Below, one piece after another: positions 24,448 to 33,923 of a stretch of DNA of 64,000 nt. The DNA is from Qipengyuania pacifica (GTDB lineage: Bacteria > Pseudomonadota > Alphaproteobacteria > Sphingomonadales > Sphingomonadaceae). The position numbers and the translations under genes are program-made. The stretch is taken from assembly GCF_019857205.1 (NCBI RefSeq), contig NZ_JAHWXO010000001.1:434001-498000 (forward strand). The letters are read 5' to 3'. Every line of letters begins with the position of its first letter. Within the stretch, counting starts at the first letter, position 1. The notes under the pieces are model-generated. The model made no database searches. It saw nothing but the letters and a program-made list of their open reading frames with translations, and had not been told where the DNA came from.

Positions 24448-25110
24448 TTAACCCGGGCGACGGGATGATTGGCGCGGGTCACGGAAGGTGAATGCGCTGT
24501 CGGCTACCGACACGCCGTAACGCTGGTTCGACAGCCTGACGGTCGTACGGTGATTCTGCGAATCGAGCGCGACCCAGTGGGTCAGTTTCAGCCCGCCGGG
24601 CGCAGACGCATCGCGGGAAAAGATCAGGGTGATCACGCCGTATTCGGGGCGATTGGTATCGCGCACTTCGACACTGACGACGTCGGGATGACTGGTAGGA
24701 ACCAGCTTGCCGTATTTCTTCACGTCGCGACTCGGGTCGAGCAGCGCACCCAGGGGCGAATTGCTGACCGGCCAGCGCTGGACCTGATTGACCTCGTAAT
24801 CGACCATGTACATCGACTTGCCGTTCGATACGACGAGCATGGGAACGCCCTTTTCGTATTCGAACCGGATCTTGCCGGGGCGCTTCAGCGTCATGACGCC
24901 GCGCACGGATTGGCCCGCACGGTCGGTCTGGACGAAATCGGCCTTCATGGTGGATATGCCGCGCAGGGCAGCGACCGCTTTGTCGAGGTCGCCTGCCGCG
25001 GCTTGTGCCGGGGCAGGGGCCAGGATGGCGGACGCGGGAAGCGCCGCAGCCAGCGATAAAGCCAGCGCGGCGCCGATCGATTTGTTCTTTTTAGAAGACA
25101 AGGTGCTCAT
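24448..25110 (-). CDS. lolA: Outer-membrane lipoprotein carrier protein LolA
   Basis: Carries lipoproteins across the periplasm from LolCDE to the outer membrane. The 220-residue protein has a signal peptide ending near APAQA and the LolA fold pattern: LDKAVAALRGISTMKADFVQTDRAGQSVRGVMTLKRPGKIRFEYEK followed by the YMVDYEVNQVQRWPVSNSPLGALLDP block. The ATG at 25110 is preceded by CGCAGGAGC; a longer frame reaches the rpmG stop and is not homologous. It follows rpmG after 74 bp on the same strand. Length is typical. Confidence 0.9.
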   Translation of the reverse strand: MSTLSSKKNKSIGAALALSLAAALPASAILAPAPAQAAAGDLDKAVAALRGISTMKADFVQTDRAGQSVRGVMTLKRPGKIRFEYEKGVPMLVVSNGKSMYMVDYEVNQVQRWPVSNSPLGALLDPSRDVKKYGKLVPTSHPDVVSVEVRDTNRPEYGVITLIFSRDASAPGGLKLTHWVALDSQNHRTTVRLSNQRYGVSVADSAFTFRDPRQSSRRPG

Positions 25111-25184
25111 GCTCCTGCGTTTAGATTTGGAGCATTGAACCATCACTGAACCCGGCTCGTTCCCGCGGTTCAGCTTGGCGCGCA

Positions 25185-25352
25185 TTACTTGATCTTGGCT
25201 TCCTTGAACTCGACGTGCTTGCGCGCGACGGGATCGTACTTGCGGAAGGTGAACTTTTCCGTGTGGTTACGCGGGTTCTTCTTGGTCACGTAATAGAAGC
25301 CCGTGCCCTCGGTCGAGACGAGCTTGATCTTGACGGTTGCGGGCTTCGCCAT
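25185..25352 (-). CDS. rpmG: 50S ribosomal protein L33
   Basis: A 55-residue protein ([20 protein letters not shown] start, then [20 protein letters not shown] and a lysine-rich end) that is clearly ribosomal protein L33. It lacks the two CXXC zinc pairs, so it is the zinc-free type. AGGAA precedes the ATG at 25352. It is shorter than most gene-finding limits but conservation is strong. Confidence 0.95.
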   Translation of the reverse strand: MAKPATVKIKLVSTEGTGFYYVTKKNPRNHTEKFTFRKYDPVARKHVEFKEAKIK

Positions 25353-25494
25353 GGCGTGTTCCTAAAGATCTTTCTGATGAGCCTGCCCAAAGCGGGCGAA
25401 AGGCCGAAATAATTATGGCGGCGCGTGCAGCACCGCCGTCCGGCGCGCCCATTGGGTGATTCACGGGTAAAAGTCAAGCGTCGTGGCTTGCTGG

Positions 25495-25899
25495 CTACCA
25501 GTCTACCTTGCCCCTGTTCGCCTTTACCGTCCCGCGAACCTTCTTCGCCTTCAGGCGCTTGACCTTGCCGACCCGGTTGACGCGGCTCTTGGCGCGTTTG
25601 CGCGGCGGGGTGAGCGCTTCTGACAGCAAACCGAGAAGCCGTTCGCGTGCCGCTTCGCGATTCTGGTCCTGCGTGCGGTATTCACTGGCGGTCAGGACGA
25701 TTTCGCCGCCCTTTGTCATTTTGCTGCCCGCAATGTCCTTGAGCCGTTCGAACGCTTCGGGCGGCATGCCCAGCTGGAAAACGTCGACACGCAACTGGAC
25801 CGCGGTGGCAACCTTGTTGACGTTCTGTCCGCCGGGACCGGAGGAGGCGATGAACTTCTCCTCCGCGATTTCGATAGCCTTGTCCGCTATGCGTCCCAT
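25495..25899 (-). CDS. arfB: Alternative ribosome-rescue factor ArfB (GGQ peptidyl-tRNA hydrolase)
   Basis: Frees ribosomes stalled at the 3' end of mRNA. The 134-residue protein has the release-factor-like GGQ motif in SSGPGGQNVNK near residue 23, then a helical region, and the basic C-terminal tail (RKRAKSRVNRVGKVKRLKAKK) that enters the empty mRNA channel. It follows rluA with no gap (rluA stop at 25900) and is the last gene of pabBC-rluA-arfB. Length and layout match the family well. Confidence 0.94.
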   Translation of the reverse strand: MGRIADKAIEIAEEKFIASSGPGGQNVNKVATAVQLRVDVFQLGMPPEAFERLKDIAGSKMTKGGEIVLTASEYRTQDQNREAARERLLGLLSEALTPPRKRAKSRVNRVGKVKRLKAKKVRGTVKANRGKVDW

Positions 25900-26562
25900 T
25901 CAGTCCTGGCCATCGACGAAGCCGAGCGCGGTAAAGTCGCGCGGCAACGGAGCCGTCGCGGCGATCGGCGGCTTCCCATCGCGCGGCACGCCGATCGCTG
26001 CGGCGTGAAGCATGGTGCGCGGTGCGCCCTTGCCGTTACCGTATACCGGATCACCGAGCAGCGACATGCCGAGGCCAGCCTGGCAATGTACGCGAATCTG
26101 GTGCGTACGCCCCGTTTCGGGCCGGAATTCGAGCAGAGCGTGGCCATCTATTTCGGCGAGAACGCGCCAGTGGGTGATCGAGGGTTTGCCCTTTTTCGCC
26201 GCGATCATGCGCCAGCCTTTTTCGGCACTGCTGATCTTGGACAGGGACAGTTCGATCGTGCCTTCGCTGGTCGAGGGGACACCTGCCAGTACGCCGAGGT
26301 AACGCTTTTCGACGAGCCGATCCTCGAACGCCTTGGCAAATCGTTTCAGCGCCTTGGGATTGCGGGCCAGCAGCAGGCAGCCGCTGGTGTCCGTATCGAT
26401 CCGGTGAACCGGCATGGGCGGGCGCTGAAAGCCGAGCTTGAGCTGTTCGAAATGGTCTTCAAGACTTGCCCCGCCACGACGCGGACGTTCGATGGGGAGG
26501 CCGGCGGGCTTGTCGATTACCAGCGCTTCGCCGTCTTCGAACAGGATCGGAATATTGGTCAT
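25900..26562 (-). CDS. RluA family RNA pseudouridine synthase
   Basis: Converts uridine to pseudouridine in RNA. The 220-residue protein has the catalytic aspartate motif HRIDTDTSGCLLLA near residue 55, then LVEKRYLGVLAG and RPETGRTHQIRVHCQAGLG with the conserved structural motifs. It lacks an S4 domain, so it is a short RluA-type enzyme; the exact RNA target (23S rRNA or tRNA position) cannot be told. The start overlaps the stop of pabBC by 4 bp (ATGA), and arfB follows directly. Confidence 0.92.
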   Translation of the reverse strand: MTNIPILFEDGEALVIDKPAGLPIERPRRGGASLEDHFEQLKLGFQRPPMPVHRIDTDTSGCLLLARNPKALKRFAKAFEDRLVEKRYLGVLAGVPSTSEGTIELSLSKISSAEKGWRMIAAKKGKPSITHWRVLAEIDGHALLEFRPETGRTHQIRVHCQAGLGMSLLGDPVYGNGKGAPRTMLHAAAIGVPRDGKPPIAATAPLPRDFTALGFVDGQD

Positions 26563-28370
26563 GTCTTGAGTTTCGCGTCCATCATCAGGCGCAGCGCATT
26601 GCCTAGGAAGAAGCCGTTTTCCAAGTCTTCTATATGTAATTCGGCTTCGCGCGCCTTGCCTTCGTCCAGCAGGGTCTGCCGGAAAACGCCGGGTAGCAGG
26701 CCGAGATGGGCGGGCGGTGTCAGCAAGACCCCGTCTTCGCCGCGAACGAAAATGCTGGTGACGCAGCCTTCGGTAAGCAACCCGTCCTCGCGCACGAACA
26801 AAGCTTCCTGCACGCCGTGGGCGCGGGCTACGCGCTGCCCTTCCTCGTAAAAACCGCGGTCCGTGGTCTTGTGCCGCAGGCGCCAGTCGCCGGGATCGAC
26901 CGGGAGGGGAAGGACGATCGCCTGTGCCGGTTCCGGCCAGGCTTCGGGAACGTCGTGCGCTTCCAGCGAAATCGCGCCCGATCGCGCCGCCAGCAGGCGG
27001 ACCCTGCTGGGTTTATCGAGCACGAAGCAGAGTGCGTGCATCTGGTTGCGGGCTTCGTGGCGGTCGAAGGAAAATCCCAACTCTGCCGCGCTGGCCTTCA
27101 TCCGCATGAGGTGCGCCTCGAGCAGGGGGATGCCCTTGTCCGGGGTAAAACGCATGGTTTCGACCAGGTCGAACTGTGCGGCGCGGTGTTCGGGCGAGGA
27201 CGTGCGCGCGAAGGCACCCTTGAGCAAGGCCTCGCGCCATTCGGTGCGCGGTTCGCTGTCGGCAACGATCGCACCGCCCACGCCCAGCACGGCCTTGCCT
27301 CGGCCATTTTCGATCTCGGTCAGGCGCAGAGTGCGGATGGCCACATTGAACGCCGCATCGCCATCTGCGCCAATACGACCGATTGCGCCGCAATAGGGCC
27401 CGCGCGCATCGCGTTCGACCGCGTCGATCAATTCCATGGCGCGGATCTTGGGCGCCCCGGTGATCGAACCGCAGGGGAACAGGGCACGGACCAGATCGAC
27501 GGCGCTCCGGCCTTCATCCAGGCGTGCGCGAATGACGCTGACCATCTGGTGGACGGTGGGGTAGGTCTCGATTGCAAAGGGTTCGTCCACATGCACGCTG
27601 CCCGCCCGGGCAACGCGGGACAGATCGTTGCGCATGAGGTCCACGATCATCAGGTTCTCGGCCCGGTCCTTGACCGACCCGGCCAGCTCGGCCGCCATCG
27701 CCGCGTCCGCTGCCGTATCGCCGCCGCGCGGGCGCGTGCCCTTCATCGGCTTGGCCTTCGCTTCGCGTCCCTTGAGCGAAATGAAAAGTTCGGGGCTCAG
27801 GCTCAGCAGCCAGTGCGACCCGTCGAAAATCACGCCGCCGTAGCCGGCCTGCGCTGCCGGGCGCAGCGCGGCGTAAAGGCCGACGGGATCGCCCGTGAAA
27901 TTGCCGGCGAGCGGAAAGGTGAGGTTCGCCTGGTAGATATCGCCCGCCCGGATCGCTTCCTGCAGCGTGGCGAACGCCTTCTCGTAGCCGCCCGGTGAAA
28001 GCTGCGGATCGAGCGGCCCTACGCTGCCGGGACCCTGCGCATGGGCGGCCAGCCAATCGGGCAAGGCGGCGGCGGCAATGCGGGTAGGCGCGTCGAACAG
28101 GCCAAGCCAGACAAGCGGGCCGGCCGCCCCGCTGCGCGCATGGGCGAGCGGACGCAGCCTGTCTTCCAGCGCCAGCCCGGCCTCGTAGGCGATGAAACCG
28201 GCCAGCTCGCCGCCGGACTTGCGGGCTTGGTCTGCTGCGAAAAGGACGTCGGCAACCTGGTCGGGCCGATGGGCAACGAAGACCTGGCGCGGGTTTTCGA
28301 ACAGCAAGGCATCTGCCGCACCGTGTTCGCGCGCATCGTCGAGCAGGACAAAGGGATGCCTCTCCGCCAT
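26559..28370 (-). CDS. pabBC: Aminodeoxychorismate synthase component I fused to aminodeoxychorismate lyase
   Basis: Makes 4-aminobenzoate for folate synthesis from chorismate. The 603-residue protein has an N-terminal chorismate-binding half (about residues 1-370) with KPMKGTRPRG holding the lysine of the PabB active site, and ENLMIVDLMRNDLSRVA. The C-terminal half (about 385-603) is a fold-type IV PLP enzyme with HKTTDRGFYEE, holding the PLP lysine of PabC. The glutaminase PabA is not in the window. It leads an operon with rluA and arfB. Confidence 0.93.
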   Translation of the reverse strand: MAERHPFVLLDDAREHGAADALLFENPRQVFVAHRPDQVADVLFAADQARKSGGELAGFIAYEAGLALEDRLRPLAHARSGAAGPLVWLGLFDAPTRIAAAALPDWLAAHAQGPGSVGPLDPQLSPGGYEKAFATLQEAIRAGDIYQANLTFPLAGNFTGDPVGLYAALRPAAQAGYGGVIFDGSHWLLSLSPELFISLKGREAKAKPMKGTRPRGGDTAADAAMAAELAGSVKDRAENLMIVDLMRNDLSRVARAGSVHVDEPFAIETYPTVHQMVSVIRARLDEGRSAVDLVRALFPCGSITGAPKIRAMELIDAVERDARGPYCGAIGRIGADGDAAFNVAIRTLRLTEIENGRGKAVLGVGGAIVADSEPRTEWREALLKGAFARTSSPEHRAAQFDLVETMRFTPDKGIPLLEAHLMRMKASAAELGFSFDRHEARNQMHALCFVLDKPSRVRLLAARSGAISLEAHDVPEAWPEPAQAIVLPLPVDPGDWRLRHKTTDRGFYEEGQRVARAHGVQEALFVREDGLLTEGCVTSIFVRGEDGVLLTPPAHLGLLPGVFRQTLLDEGKAREAELHIEDLENGFFLGNALRLMMDAKLKT

Positions 28371-28479
28371 CGGTGCCAGCCTTTACCCTATGCGCTGCGC
28401 CTGTCGAGGGATTGCTTGACCGCGCCCACAAGCCTTTGCCACATCACCCGGGACTAAACAGTGTCGGGAGTACGGGCGG

Positions 28480-30006
28480 GTGAGCGAGATTTTCATAGGT
28501 CTGGGGGCGAATGGGGAACGGCAGGTCCTGCGGCTGGACCAGGCCAATCGCCACGGCCTGATCGCGGGCGCCACCGGTACCGGCAAGACGGTAACCCTGC
28601 AGGGGCTCGCCGAAAGCTTCTCTGCCGCGGGCGTTCCGGTGTTCGTCGCCGATGTGAAGGGCGATCTTGCAGGCATATCGATGGCCGGATCGCCCCAGTT
28701 CAAGAATGCGGACAAGCTGGAAAGCCGGGCCAGGGAACTGGGCATGGAAGACTATGCCTATGCCGACAATGCCGCGGTGTTCTGGGATCTGTACGGCGAA
28801 CAGGGGTTCCCCATCCGCACGACGATTTCGGAAATGGGGCCGTTGCTATTGTCCCGCCTGCTCGATCTGAACGATACGCAGGAAGGCGTTCTCAACATCA
28901 TCTTCCGCTATGCCGACGACAACGGGCTGCTGCTGCTCGATCTGGGCGATCTGCAGGCGATGCTGGCCTATGCTTACGAGAACGCGAGCGAGCTTTCGGG
29001 CAGTTATGGCAATGTCACCCGGCCGAGCGTGGGCGCCATCCAGCGCCAGTTGCTGAGCTTCGAAAGCCAGGGCGCCGATCTGTTCTTCGGCGAGCCGGCC
29101 CTCGAGATCGACGATTTTCTCAAAGTCGACGATCGGGGCCGCGGCATGATCAATGTGCTGGCCGCGGACAAGCTGATGCGCGGGCCAAAGCTGTATGCGA
29201 CCTTCCTGCTCTGGCTGCTGGCCGAACTGTTCGAAAGCCTGCCCGAAGTGGGCGATCCGGAAAAGCCCAGGCTGGTCTTCTTCTTCGACGAGGCCCATCT
29301 GCTGTTCGACGAGGCGCCCGAAGCGCTGGAAGACAAGGTCGAACAGGTCGTGCGCCTTATCCGGTCGAAAGGCGTGGGGGTCTATTTCGTCACCCAGAAC
29401 CCGATCGACATTCCCGAAAAGATCGCCGGGCAGTTGGGCAACCGGGTCCAGCATGCCCTGCGCGCTTTCACTCCGCGCGACAAACGCGCGATCAGGGCGG
29501 CGGCAGAAACCTTCCGCATCAATCCCGACCTCGATGTGGAACAGGCGATAACGGAACTGAAAGTGGGCGAGGCGCTGGTGTCCACGCTGGATGAAGACGG
29601 TGCGCCCGGCGTGGTGCAGCGGACCCTGGTCAAGCCGCCCTATTCGCGGCTCGGTCCCGTGACGGAAAAAGAACGCAAGATCGTCAATTCGGTCAGCGAT
29701 CTCGATGGGAAATATGACGACGCCGTCGATCGTGAAAGCGCGGAGGAAGTGCTCGCTGCGAAAGCTGCGGATGCGGCTGCCACGGCTGCGGAGGTGGAAG
29801 AGGCCGGCCGCAAGGAGGTGGGCAAGCGGAGCCGCAAATCGACCTCGCTCTGGGGCCGTGCGGGCAAGGCCGCTGCAACCGCTGTCGCCGGTTCTCTCAG
29901 CTCGATTGCCGTGGCGACGGTCCTTGGCAAGAAATCCAGTGCCGATCCGCTGCGCACCGGGGCCACCGCCTTCGTGCGCAACATCATCGGCGGATTGATG
30001 CGCTAG
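28480..30006 (+). CDS. HerA-like (DUF853/YjgR) ATPase
   Basis: A 508-residue ATPase of the HerA/FtsK-like superfamily, DUF853 group. Walker A is [19 protein letters not shown] near residue 30, Walker B is [13 protein letters not shown] near residue 265, with [12 protein letters not shown] and the arginine-rich [18 protein letters not shown] behind it. Related HerA proteins move DNA, but the role of this group is unclear; it is not paired here with a NurA nuclease or defence gene. The GTG at 28480 is preceded by GGGAG; the C-terminal part is Ala/Lys-rich and probably disordered. It overlaps the kinase gene by 4 bp at its stop. Confidence 0.88.
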   Translation: MSEIFIGLGANGERQVLRLDQANRHGLIAGATGTGKTVTLQGLAESFSAAGVPVFVADVKGDLAGISMAGSPQFKNADKLESRARELGMEDYAYADNAAVFWDLYGEQGFPIRTTISEMGPLLLSRLLDLNDTQEGVLNIIFRYADDNGLLLLDLGDLQAMLAYAYENASELSGSYGNVTRPSVGAIQRQLLSFESQGADLFFGEPALEIDDFLKVDDRGRGMINVLAADKLMRGPKLYATFLLWLLAELFESLPEVGDPEKPRLVFFFDEAHLLFDEAPEALEDKVEQVVRLIRSKGVGVYFVTQNPIDIPEKIAGQLGNRVQHALRAFTPRDKRAIRAAAETFRINPDLDVEQAITELKVGEALVSTLDEDGAPGVVQRTLVKPPYSRLGPVTEKERKIVNSVSDLDGKYDDAVDRESAEEVLAAKAADAAATAAEVEEAGRKEVGKRSRKSTSLWGRAGKAAATAVAGSLSSIAVATVLGKKSSADPLRTGATAFVRNIIGGLMR

Positions 30007-31430
30007 ACAGGGATTCGAAACTCTGCGCGCAGGCCGCCTTCCGGCCGGTTCGCCAGCACCAGCGCGCCGCCGTGCTGTTCGGCCACGGCCCGCGCCAGCG
30101 TAAGACCCAGCCCCGCCCCGCCGGTCTCGCGATTGCGGCTGGCTTCGCCGCGGGTGAACGGTTCGAGCATGTCCTGAATGCGGTCGGCCGGAATACCCGG
30201 CCCGTCGTCATCGACGCGCAGGACGGCGTGGCCGTCTTCGCGCAGAATGGTGACGCCCGCCGTTCCTGCATAACGCAGCGCATTGGTGATCAGATTGCGC
30301 AGCCCGCGCTTCAGCCACGTCAGGTGCACCGGGGCGACCACGCGGCCTTCCGTATCCAGCGTCACCGGACGGCCCATGTCCTCGAATTCCTCCACCACCG
30401 ATTCGGCCAGCGCGCCCAGTTCGGTTCTTTCCGGCTTCGCGCTGGTGCGTCCGATCCGGGCGAGCGAAAGGATCTCGTCGAGCGTGTTGGTGATATCCTC
30501 GATACTGTCCGCCATCTTCGCGCGAGCGGCTTCGTCATCGACGCTTTCGATGCGCACGCGCAGTGCCGCCAGCGGAGTCTTGAGATCGTGGCCGATGGCG
30601 CCGAGCATGACGTCCTTCTCGTCGAGCATCGAGCCGATCCGCGCCTGCATCGCATTATGCGCTTCGATCAGGCGGCGGATATCCTGCGGGCCCGATACGG
30701 CCAGCGGTTCCTCCGCCATCCCCGCGCCGCCGAACCTGCGCGTGCGCTCGGCCAGCGTGTCGAGCGGGCGGGTGATCCGCCGCAGGACGAAATAGAGCAG
30801 GCCTACGAGTACCAGAAACAGTATCACCGTCTGCATGGCGAGCGTGCGGACGATGGCGCGGTCGCGCTGGGGCAGCGGCAGGCGGGCCACCTGCCATGTG
30901 TCGCTCCCTGCCTGCCTCAGTCCCACGACGAGAAGGTCATGCGGTGTCGCCCCGGCTCTTGCCTTGAGCCTTGGGCGGCGTTCTGCGGCAGCGCGGACCA
31001 GTCCGTCATCCAGCAAAGGGCGCTCGAAGACGACGAGTTCTTCGACATCGACCCCTTGTGCGGCCAGAATATCCGCCAGTTCGGCTTCGCGCTCGGCTTG
31101 GCGCGCCTGACCGGGGACCAGCGGCGATTGGCCCGCCTCGCGGTACCGGATATTGCGCGGAAGCCGGATGCGGCGCTCTCCTTCGCCGGCCGGTGAAAGC
31201 GGGCGAGCCAGACGCCGCGGCCCCCGCCTCTCGCCGCGTTCGGACGGCGCGCGCTCGGCCCGGCGGGCCCCGGCGAGCAACTGGAAGGCCGCTGCGTTCA
31301 TGATGGCGAGTTCGCGCCGTTCCGACGCGGCGCGATAGAGCATGACCGCCGAAATGCCCTGCGCGATCAGCAGCGCGGCCGCCATCGACAGCATCACCTG
31401 GCCGAGCAGGCTCTGCGTAAACCGGCGCAT
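30003..31430 (-). CDS. Sensor histidine kinase, partner of the adjacent response regulator
   Basis: A 475-residue membrane kinase. A first membrane helix (about residues 8-28) and a second at [17 protein letters not shown] enclose a periplasmic region of about 210 residues rich in Arg. HAMP follows, then the HisKA box [15 protein letters not shown] with the phosphorylated His, and a HATPase with [18 protein letters not shown] and [13 protein letters not shown]. Its ATG lies 1 bp into the response-regulator stop (TGATG), so the two are coupled. The signal is unknown; an EF-hand protein encoded upstream suggests calcium or envelope sensing, which is inference. Confidence 0.9.
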   Translation of the reverse strand: MRRFTQSLLGQVMLSMAAALLIAQGISAVMLYRAASERRELAIMNAAAFQLLAGARRAERAPSERGERRGPRRLARPLSPAGEGERRIRLPRNIRYREAGQSPLVPGQARQAEREAELADILAAQGVDVEELVVFERPLLDDGLVRAAAERRPRLKARAGATPHDLLVVGLRQAGSDTWQVARLPLPQRDRAIVRTLAMQTVILFLVLVGLLYFVLRRITRPLDTLAERTRRFGGAGMAEEPLAVSGPQDIRRLIEAHNAMQARIGSMLDEKDVMLGAIGHDLKTPLAALRVRIESVDDEAARAKMADSIEDITNTLDEILSLARIGRTSAKPERTELGALAESVVEEFEDMGRPVTLDTEGRVVAPVHLTWLKRGLRNLITNALRYAGTAGVTILREDGHAVLRVDDDGPGIPADRIQDMLEPFTRGEASRNRETGGAGLGLTLARAVAEQHGGALVLANRPEGGLRAEFRIPV

Positions 31431-32170
31431 CAGCCCTCGTCCGCGCGGCTCAGGCGCGCAACATCGGTGGCAAAACGGTATCCGCCGCCCCTGACCGTCT
31501 GGATAAAGCGCGGGTCGCGGCTGTCGGCTTCGATTTTTCGCCTGAGCCGGCTGATCTGATTGTCGACCGCGCGGTCGAACAGATGCGCCTCGCGGCCCTG
31601 CACCATGTCGAGCAGCCGGTCGCGGTCGAGCACCTGCCGCGGATGGTCGCAAAAGGCGCGCAGCATGCGGAATTCGGCTGTGGAGAGCGGCACCAGCGCG
31701 CCGTCCGGATCGGTTAGCCGATGCTTGAGCGGATCGAGCTGCCAGCCTTCGAATTCATACAGGAGTTCGTCATCGGTCGCGGGCGCTGCGGGCCGCTCGG
31801 CACGGCGCATTACGGAACGGATCCGGGCGACGAGTTCGCGCGGCTCGAACGGCTTGGTCACATAATCGTCGGCGCCGATTTCCAGGCCGATGATCCGGTC
31901 CATCGCTTCACCCCTGGCGGTAAGTAGAATGGTCGGCAGGCGCCGGCTTTCGACCAGATGGCGGCATAGCGACAGCCCGTCCTCGCCCGGCATCATGATA
32001 TCGAGCAGAACCAGATCGGGCGTCGCTTGCGCCAGCTTCGTGCGGGCCGCGGCGGCGCTTTCGGCCTCCTGCACCACAAACCCCTGGCGAGTGAGATACT
32101 CGGCCAGGGGCTCGCGCAGGGTCGGCTCGTCGTCGACCAGCAGAAGGGTGGTAGGCGCGGGTTCGGTCAT
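31430..32170 (-). CDS. OmpR/PhoB family response regulator
   Basis: A 246-residue DNA-binding response regulator. The receiver domain has the acidic pair DDE near residue 13, the phosphorylated Asp in LLDIMMPG near residue 57, and the conserved Lys in VTKPFEP near residue 106. The C-terminal winged helix ends with DNQISRLRRKIEADSRDPRFIQTVRGGGYRF, the OmpR signature. It is followed in the same operon by its histidine kinase and preceded by an EF-hand gene 51 bp upstream. Target genes unknown. Confidence 0.94.
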   Translation of the reverse strand: MTEPAPTTLLLVDDEPTLREPLAEYLTRQGFVVQEAESAAAARTKLAQATPDLVLLDIMMPGEDGLSLCRHLVESRRLPTILLTARGEAMDRIIGLEIGADDYVTKPFEPRELVARIRSVMRRAERPAAPATDDELLYEFEGWQLDPLKHRLTDPDGALVPLSTAEFRMLRAFCDHPRQVLDRDRLLDMVQGREAHLFDRAVDNQISRLRRKIEADSRDPRFIQTVRGGGYRFATDVARLSRADEG

Positions 32171-32221
32171 GATCAGTCCTCGCCCGCGATTACCTGTGGT
32201 TTGGGCCTGCTAGCAAGCGGC

Positions 32222-32893
32222 TTACTGGTTCTGCCGTGCTTCGCGCTTGGCTTTCCATTCGGCGCGCATGGCATCACGGGCAGCCTTGCGTTCGTCCTGC
32301 GTGACCACACCGTCGCCATTGGCGTCCATCTTGGCAAAGCGTGCTTCGAGCGCTGCATCGAACTCGGCGCGTGTGATCGAACCGTCGCCATTGGTGTCGG
32401 CCATACGCATCATCATGCCGCCGCCGCGCATGCCGTGGCCACCGCGCATTCCGCGCTTGCCCTTGCCTGCACGTTCGCCGCGCGCTTCGCGCTTGGCGGC
32501 CATTTCCTCGGCGGATACGCCGCCCGAACCATCGGTATCGAGCTTGGCGAAGCGTTCCGCCATGCGGTCGCCGCGGCGTTCGCTGCGGGCTTCACGTCGC
32601 TGTTCGCGGCGCTGCTGGCGGGCTTCCTGTGCGGCCTGCATTTCGGCCTGCGAGATTTCGCCGTCGCCATTGGTGTCCATCTTGGCGAACATCTGCTGAC
32701 GGCGCACTTCGCGGTCTTCGGCGTTGATGACGCCATCGCTATTGGCATCCATCCGGGCGAACATCTTGTCGCCGCGGGCCTTCATGTCGGCAAGGGTGAG
32801 ATCGCCGCCGCGATCCTGCTGCTGGGCGATGGCGGCGGTGCCGGTCAGCGCCAGCGTGGCGGCCGAAAAGGCGAGAAAGGTCTTGCTGTTCAT
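32222..32893 (-). CDS. Exported EF-hand calcium-binding protein
   Basis: A 223-residue protein with a signal peptide (cleavage near AIAQQ) and five EF-hand loops of the DxDxDG type: DANSDGVINAED, DTNGDGEISQAE, DTDGSGGVSAEE, DTNGDGSITRAE and DANGDGVVTQDE. An Arg/Gln-rich basic stretch lies between loops 2 and 3 and a Gly/Met-rich stretch between loops 3 and 4. It should bind calcium in the periplasm. It sits 51 bp upstream of a response regulator and kinase on the same strand, as if it were part of their sensing system. Its leader is highly structured. Confidence 0.88.
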   Translation of the reverse strand: MNSKTFLAFSAATLALTGTAAIAQQQDRGGDLTLADMKARGDKMFARMDANSDGVINAEDREVRRQQMFAKMDTNGDGEISQAEMQAAQEARQQRREQRREARSERRGDRMAERFAKLDTDGSGGVSAEEMAAKREARGERAGKGKRGMRGGHGMRGGGMMMRMADTNGDGSITRAEFDAALEARFAKMDANGDGVVTQDERKAARDAMRAEWKAKREARQNQ

Positions 32894-32973
32894 TTCATAT
32901 CTCCAAAACTCTGGAGAGCTGCGGCGGACCTGGGACCGGAGGGGAGGGGGATGTCTGAAGCCCGCCGCAGCTC
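32894..32973 (-). promoter_or_regulatory. Structured leader of the EF-hand gene, ribosome site in a hairpin
   Basis: In the transcript, GAGCTGCGGCGG and CCGCCGCAGCTC form a perfect 12-bp stem with a 34-nt loop (genome 32962-32973 and 32916-32927). Next, TCTCCA pairs with TGGAGA across 6 nt, and that TGGAGA is the ribosome site of the EF-hand gene (ATG at 32891-32893). The two hairpins share 2 nt, so they partly exclude one another. The long loop is also pyrimidine-rich (CCCCCTCCCCTCC) and could pair with the ribosome site. The rest of the gap up to 33093 shows nothing else clear. Confidence 0.5.
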
Positions 32974-33093
32974 ATGTGCCCTGTCTAGGCCTGCAATGTC
33001 GCAGGATTATGCCGGATCGGGGTCGAATTGTATCGGTTTGTCGCACGCGGACCGTGCCGTTCACCGCAGGGAAAGTCGGCGGGGCCGGAAAAG

Positions 33094-33492
33094 TCAGCGG
33101 GGGCGGTGCTGGGTGCCTTCGCCTGCCGTGATGAAGATGGCCGTCGCTTCCTGCGCAATATCGGCAATGTGCCATACGCCGGGCGGATTGATGGCATATT
33201 CGCCGGGGCGCAGCGTCACGCTTTCGCGCCTGCCGTCGGGAAATTCCTGCGTCAGTTCCATTTCCCCGGCGGTGCAGATCACCACTTCTTCGCCTGCCGG
33301 GTGCATTTCCCAGCCCGGCCAGTCTTCGGCGAAGGTATACTGGCTGACCAGCCGCCCTTCGCGCCCGTCCGCCCCGTGCCGTTCGCCATAGGCGCCGTAC
33401 CATTCCATCCCGTCGAACGGCGGCTGGGGCACGGCGGTTGCGCCGAGCCCCAGATGGATGAAACGCTCGTCGAGACGGGGCGGCTGGGTCAT
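33094..33492 (-). CDS. Cupin domain protein
   Basis: A 132-residue single-cupin protein. The middle holds HPAGEEVVICTAGEMEL, matching cupin motif 1, and PPGVWHIADI matches cupin motif 2; both provide potential metal ligands (His, Glu, His). Function is unknown; such small cupins can be isomerases, dioxygenases or ligand sensors. It lies 1 bp after the VOC gene stop and shares its promoter, which has a LexA box, so it may be DNA-damage inducible. Confidence 0.85.
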   Translation of the reverse strand: MTQPPRLDERFIHLGLGATAVPQPPFDGMEWYGAYGERHGADGREGRLVSQYTFAEDWPGWEMHPAGEEVVICTAGEMELTQEFPDGRRESVTLRPGEYAINPPGVWHIADIAQEATAIFITAGEGTQHRPR

Positions 33493-33493
33493 G

Positions 33494-33889
33494 TCAGTTC
33501 ACCTTGTCCATCAGGAAGGCATTCAGCTTGTTGCCGTCCGGATCGCGGAAATAGGCCGCGTAGAACACCATCCCGTTTTCATCGGGCTCGCCGCGCGGGC
33601 CGGGTTCGCCTTCGCTGCTGCCGCCATTGGCCAGCGCGATGTCGTACAGCCGCTTCACCTGATCGCGATCCCTGGCCTCGATCGCCACCATCGTCCCGTT
33701 GCCGACCGTCGCTTCCTTGCCGTCGAACGGCTTGGTCACGGCGATACCGGGCGCCCCTTCGGGTTTGCCCCAGGCGATGAAGGTCGCGAAGTCCATCATC
33801 CGCCCCACCCCCATTTCGGCGGCGAGGGGATCGTAGAACCCGGCTGCGCGCTCGAGGTCGTTGGTCCCGAGAGTGACGTATCCGATCAT
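33494..33889 (-). CDS. VOC (glyoxalase-like) family protein
   Basis: A 131-residue vicinal-oxygen-chelate protein: start IGYVTLGTNDLERAAGFYDPL and end YFRDPDGNKLNAFLMD, both typical of the glyoxalase/bleomycin-resistance fold. It may be a lyase, dioxygenase or drug-binding protein; the substrate is unknown. AAGGAGC precedes the ATG at 33889. A perfect alphaproteobacterial LexA box lies 35 bp upstream, and the cupin gene follows after 1 bp, so the pair is likely SOS-controlled. Confidence 0.9.
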   Translation of the reverse strand: MIGYVTLGTNDLERAAGFYDPLAAEMGVGRMMDFATFIAWGKPEGAPGIAVTKPFDGKEATVGNGTMVAIEARDRDQVKRLYDIALANGGSSEGEPGPRGEPDENGMVFYAAYFRDPDGNKLNAFLMDKVN

Positions 33890-33923
33890 GACAATGCTCC
33901 TTGAAAACGACTCGCGACCAAGA

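Noticed and set aside
25111-25184. GGAAC on the minus strand in the rpmG-lolA gap as a possible EcfG promoter
   Set aside because: The distance to a GTT is 18 bp and no CGTT follows, so the match is too weak.
28480-30006. HerA-like ATPase as part of a defence system
   Set aside because: No NurA, SIR2, nuclease or other defence partner is adjacent; its DUF853 type occurs widely as a lone chromosomal gene.
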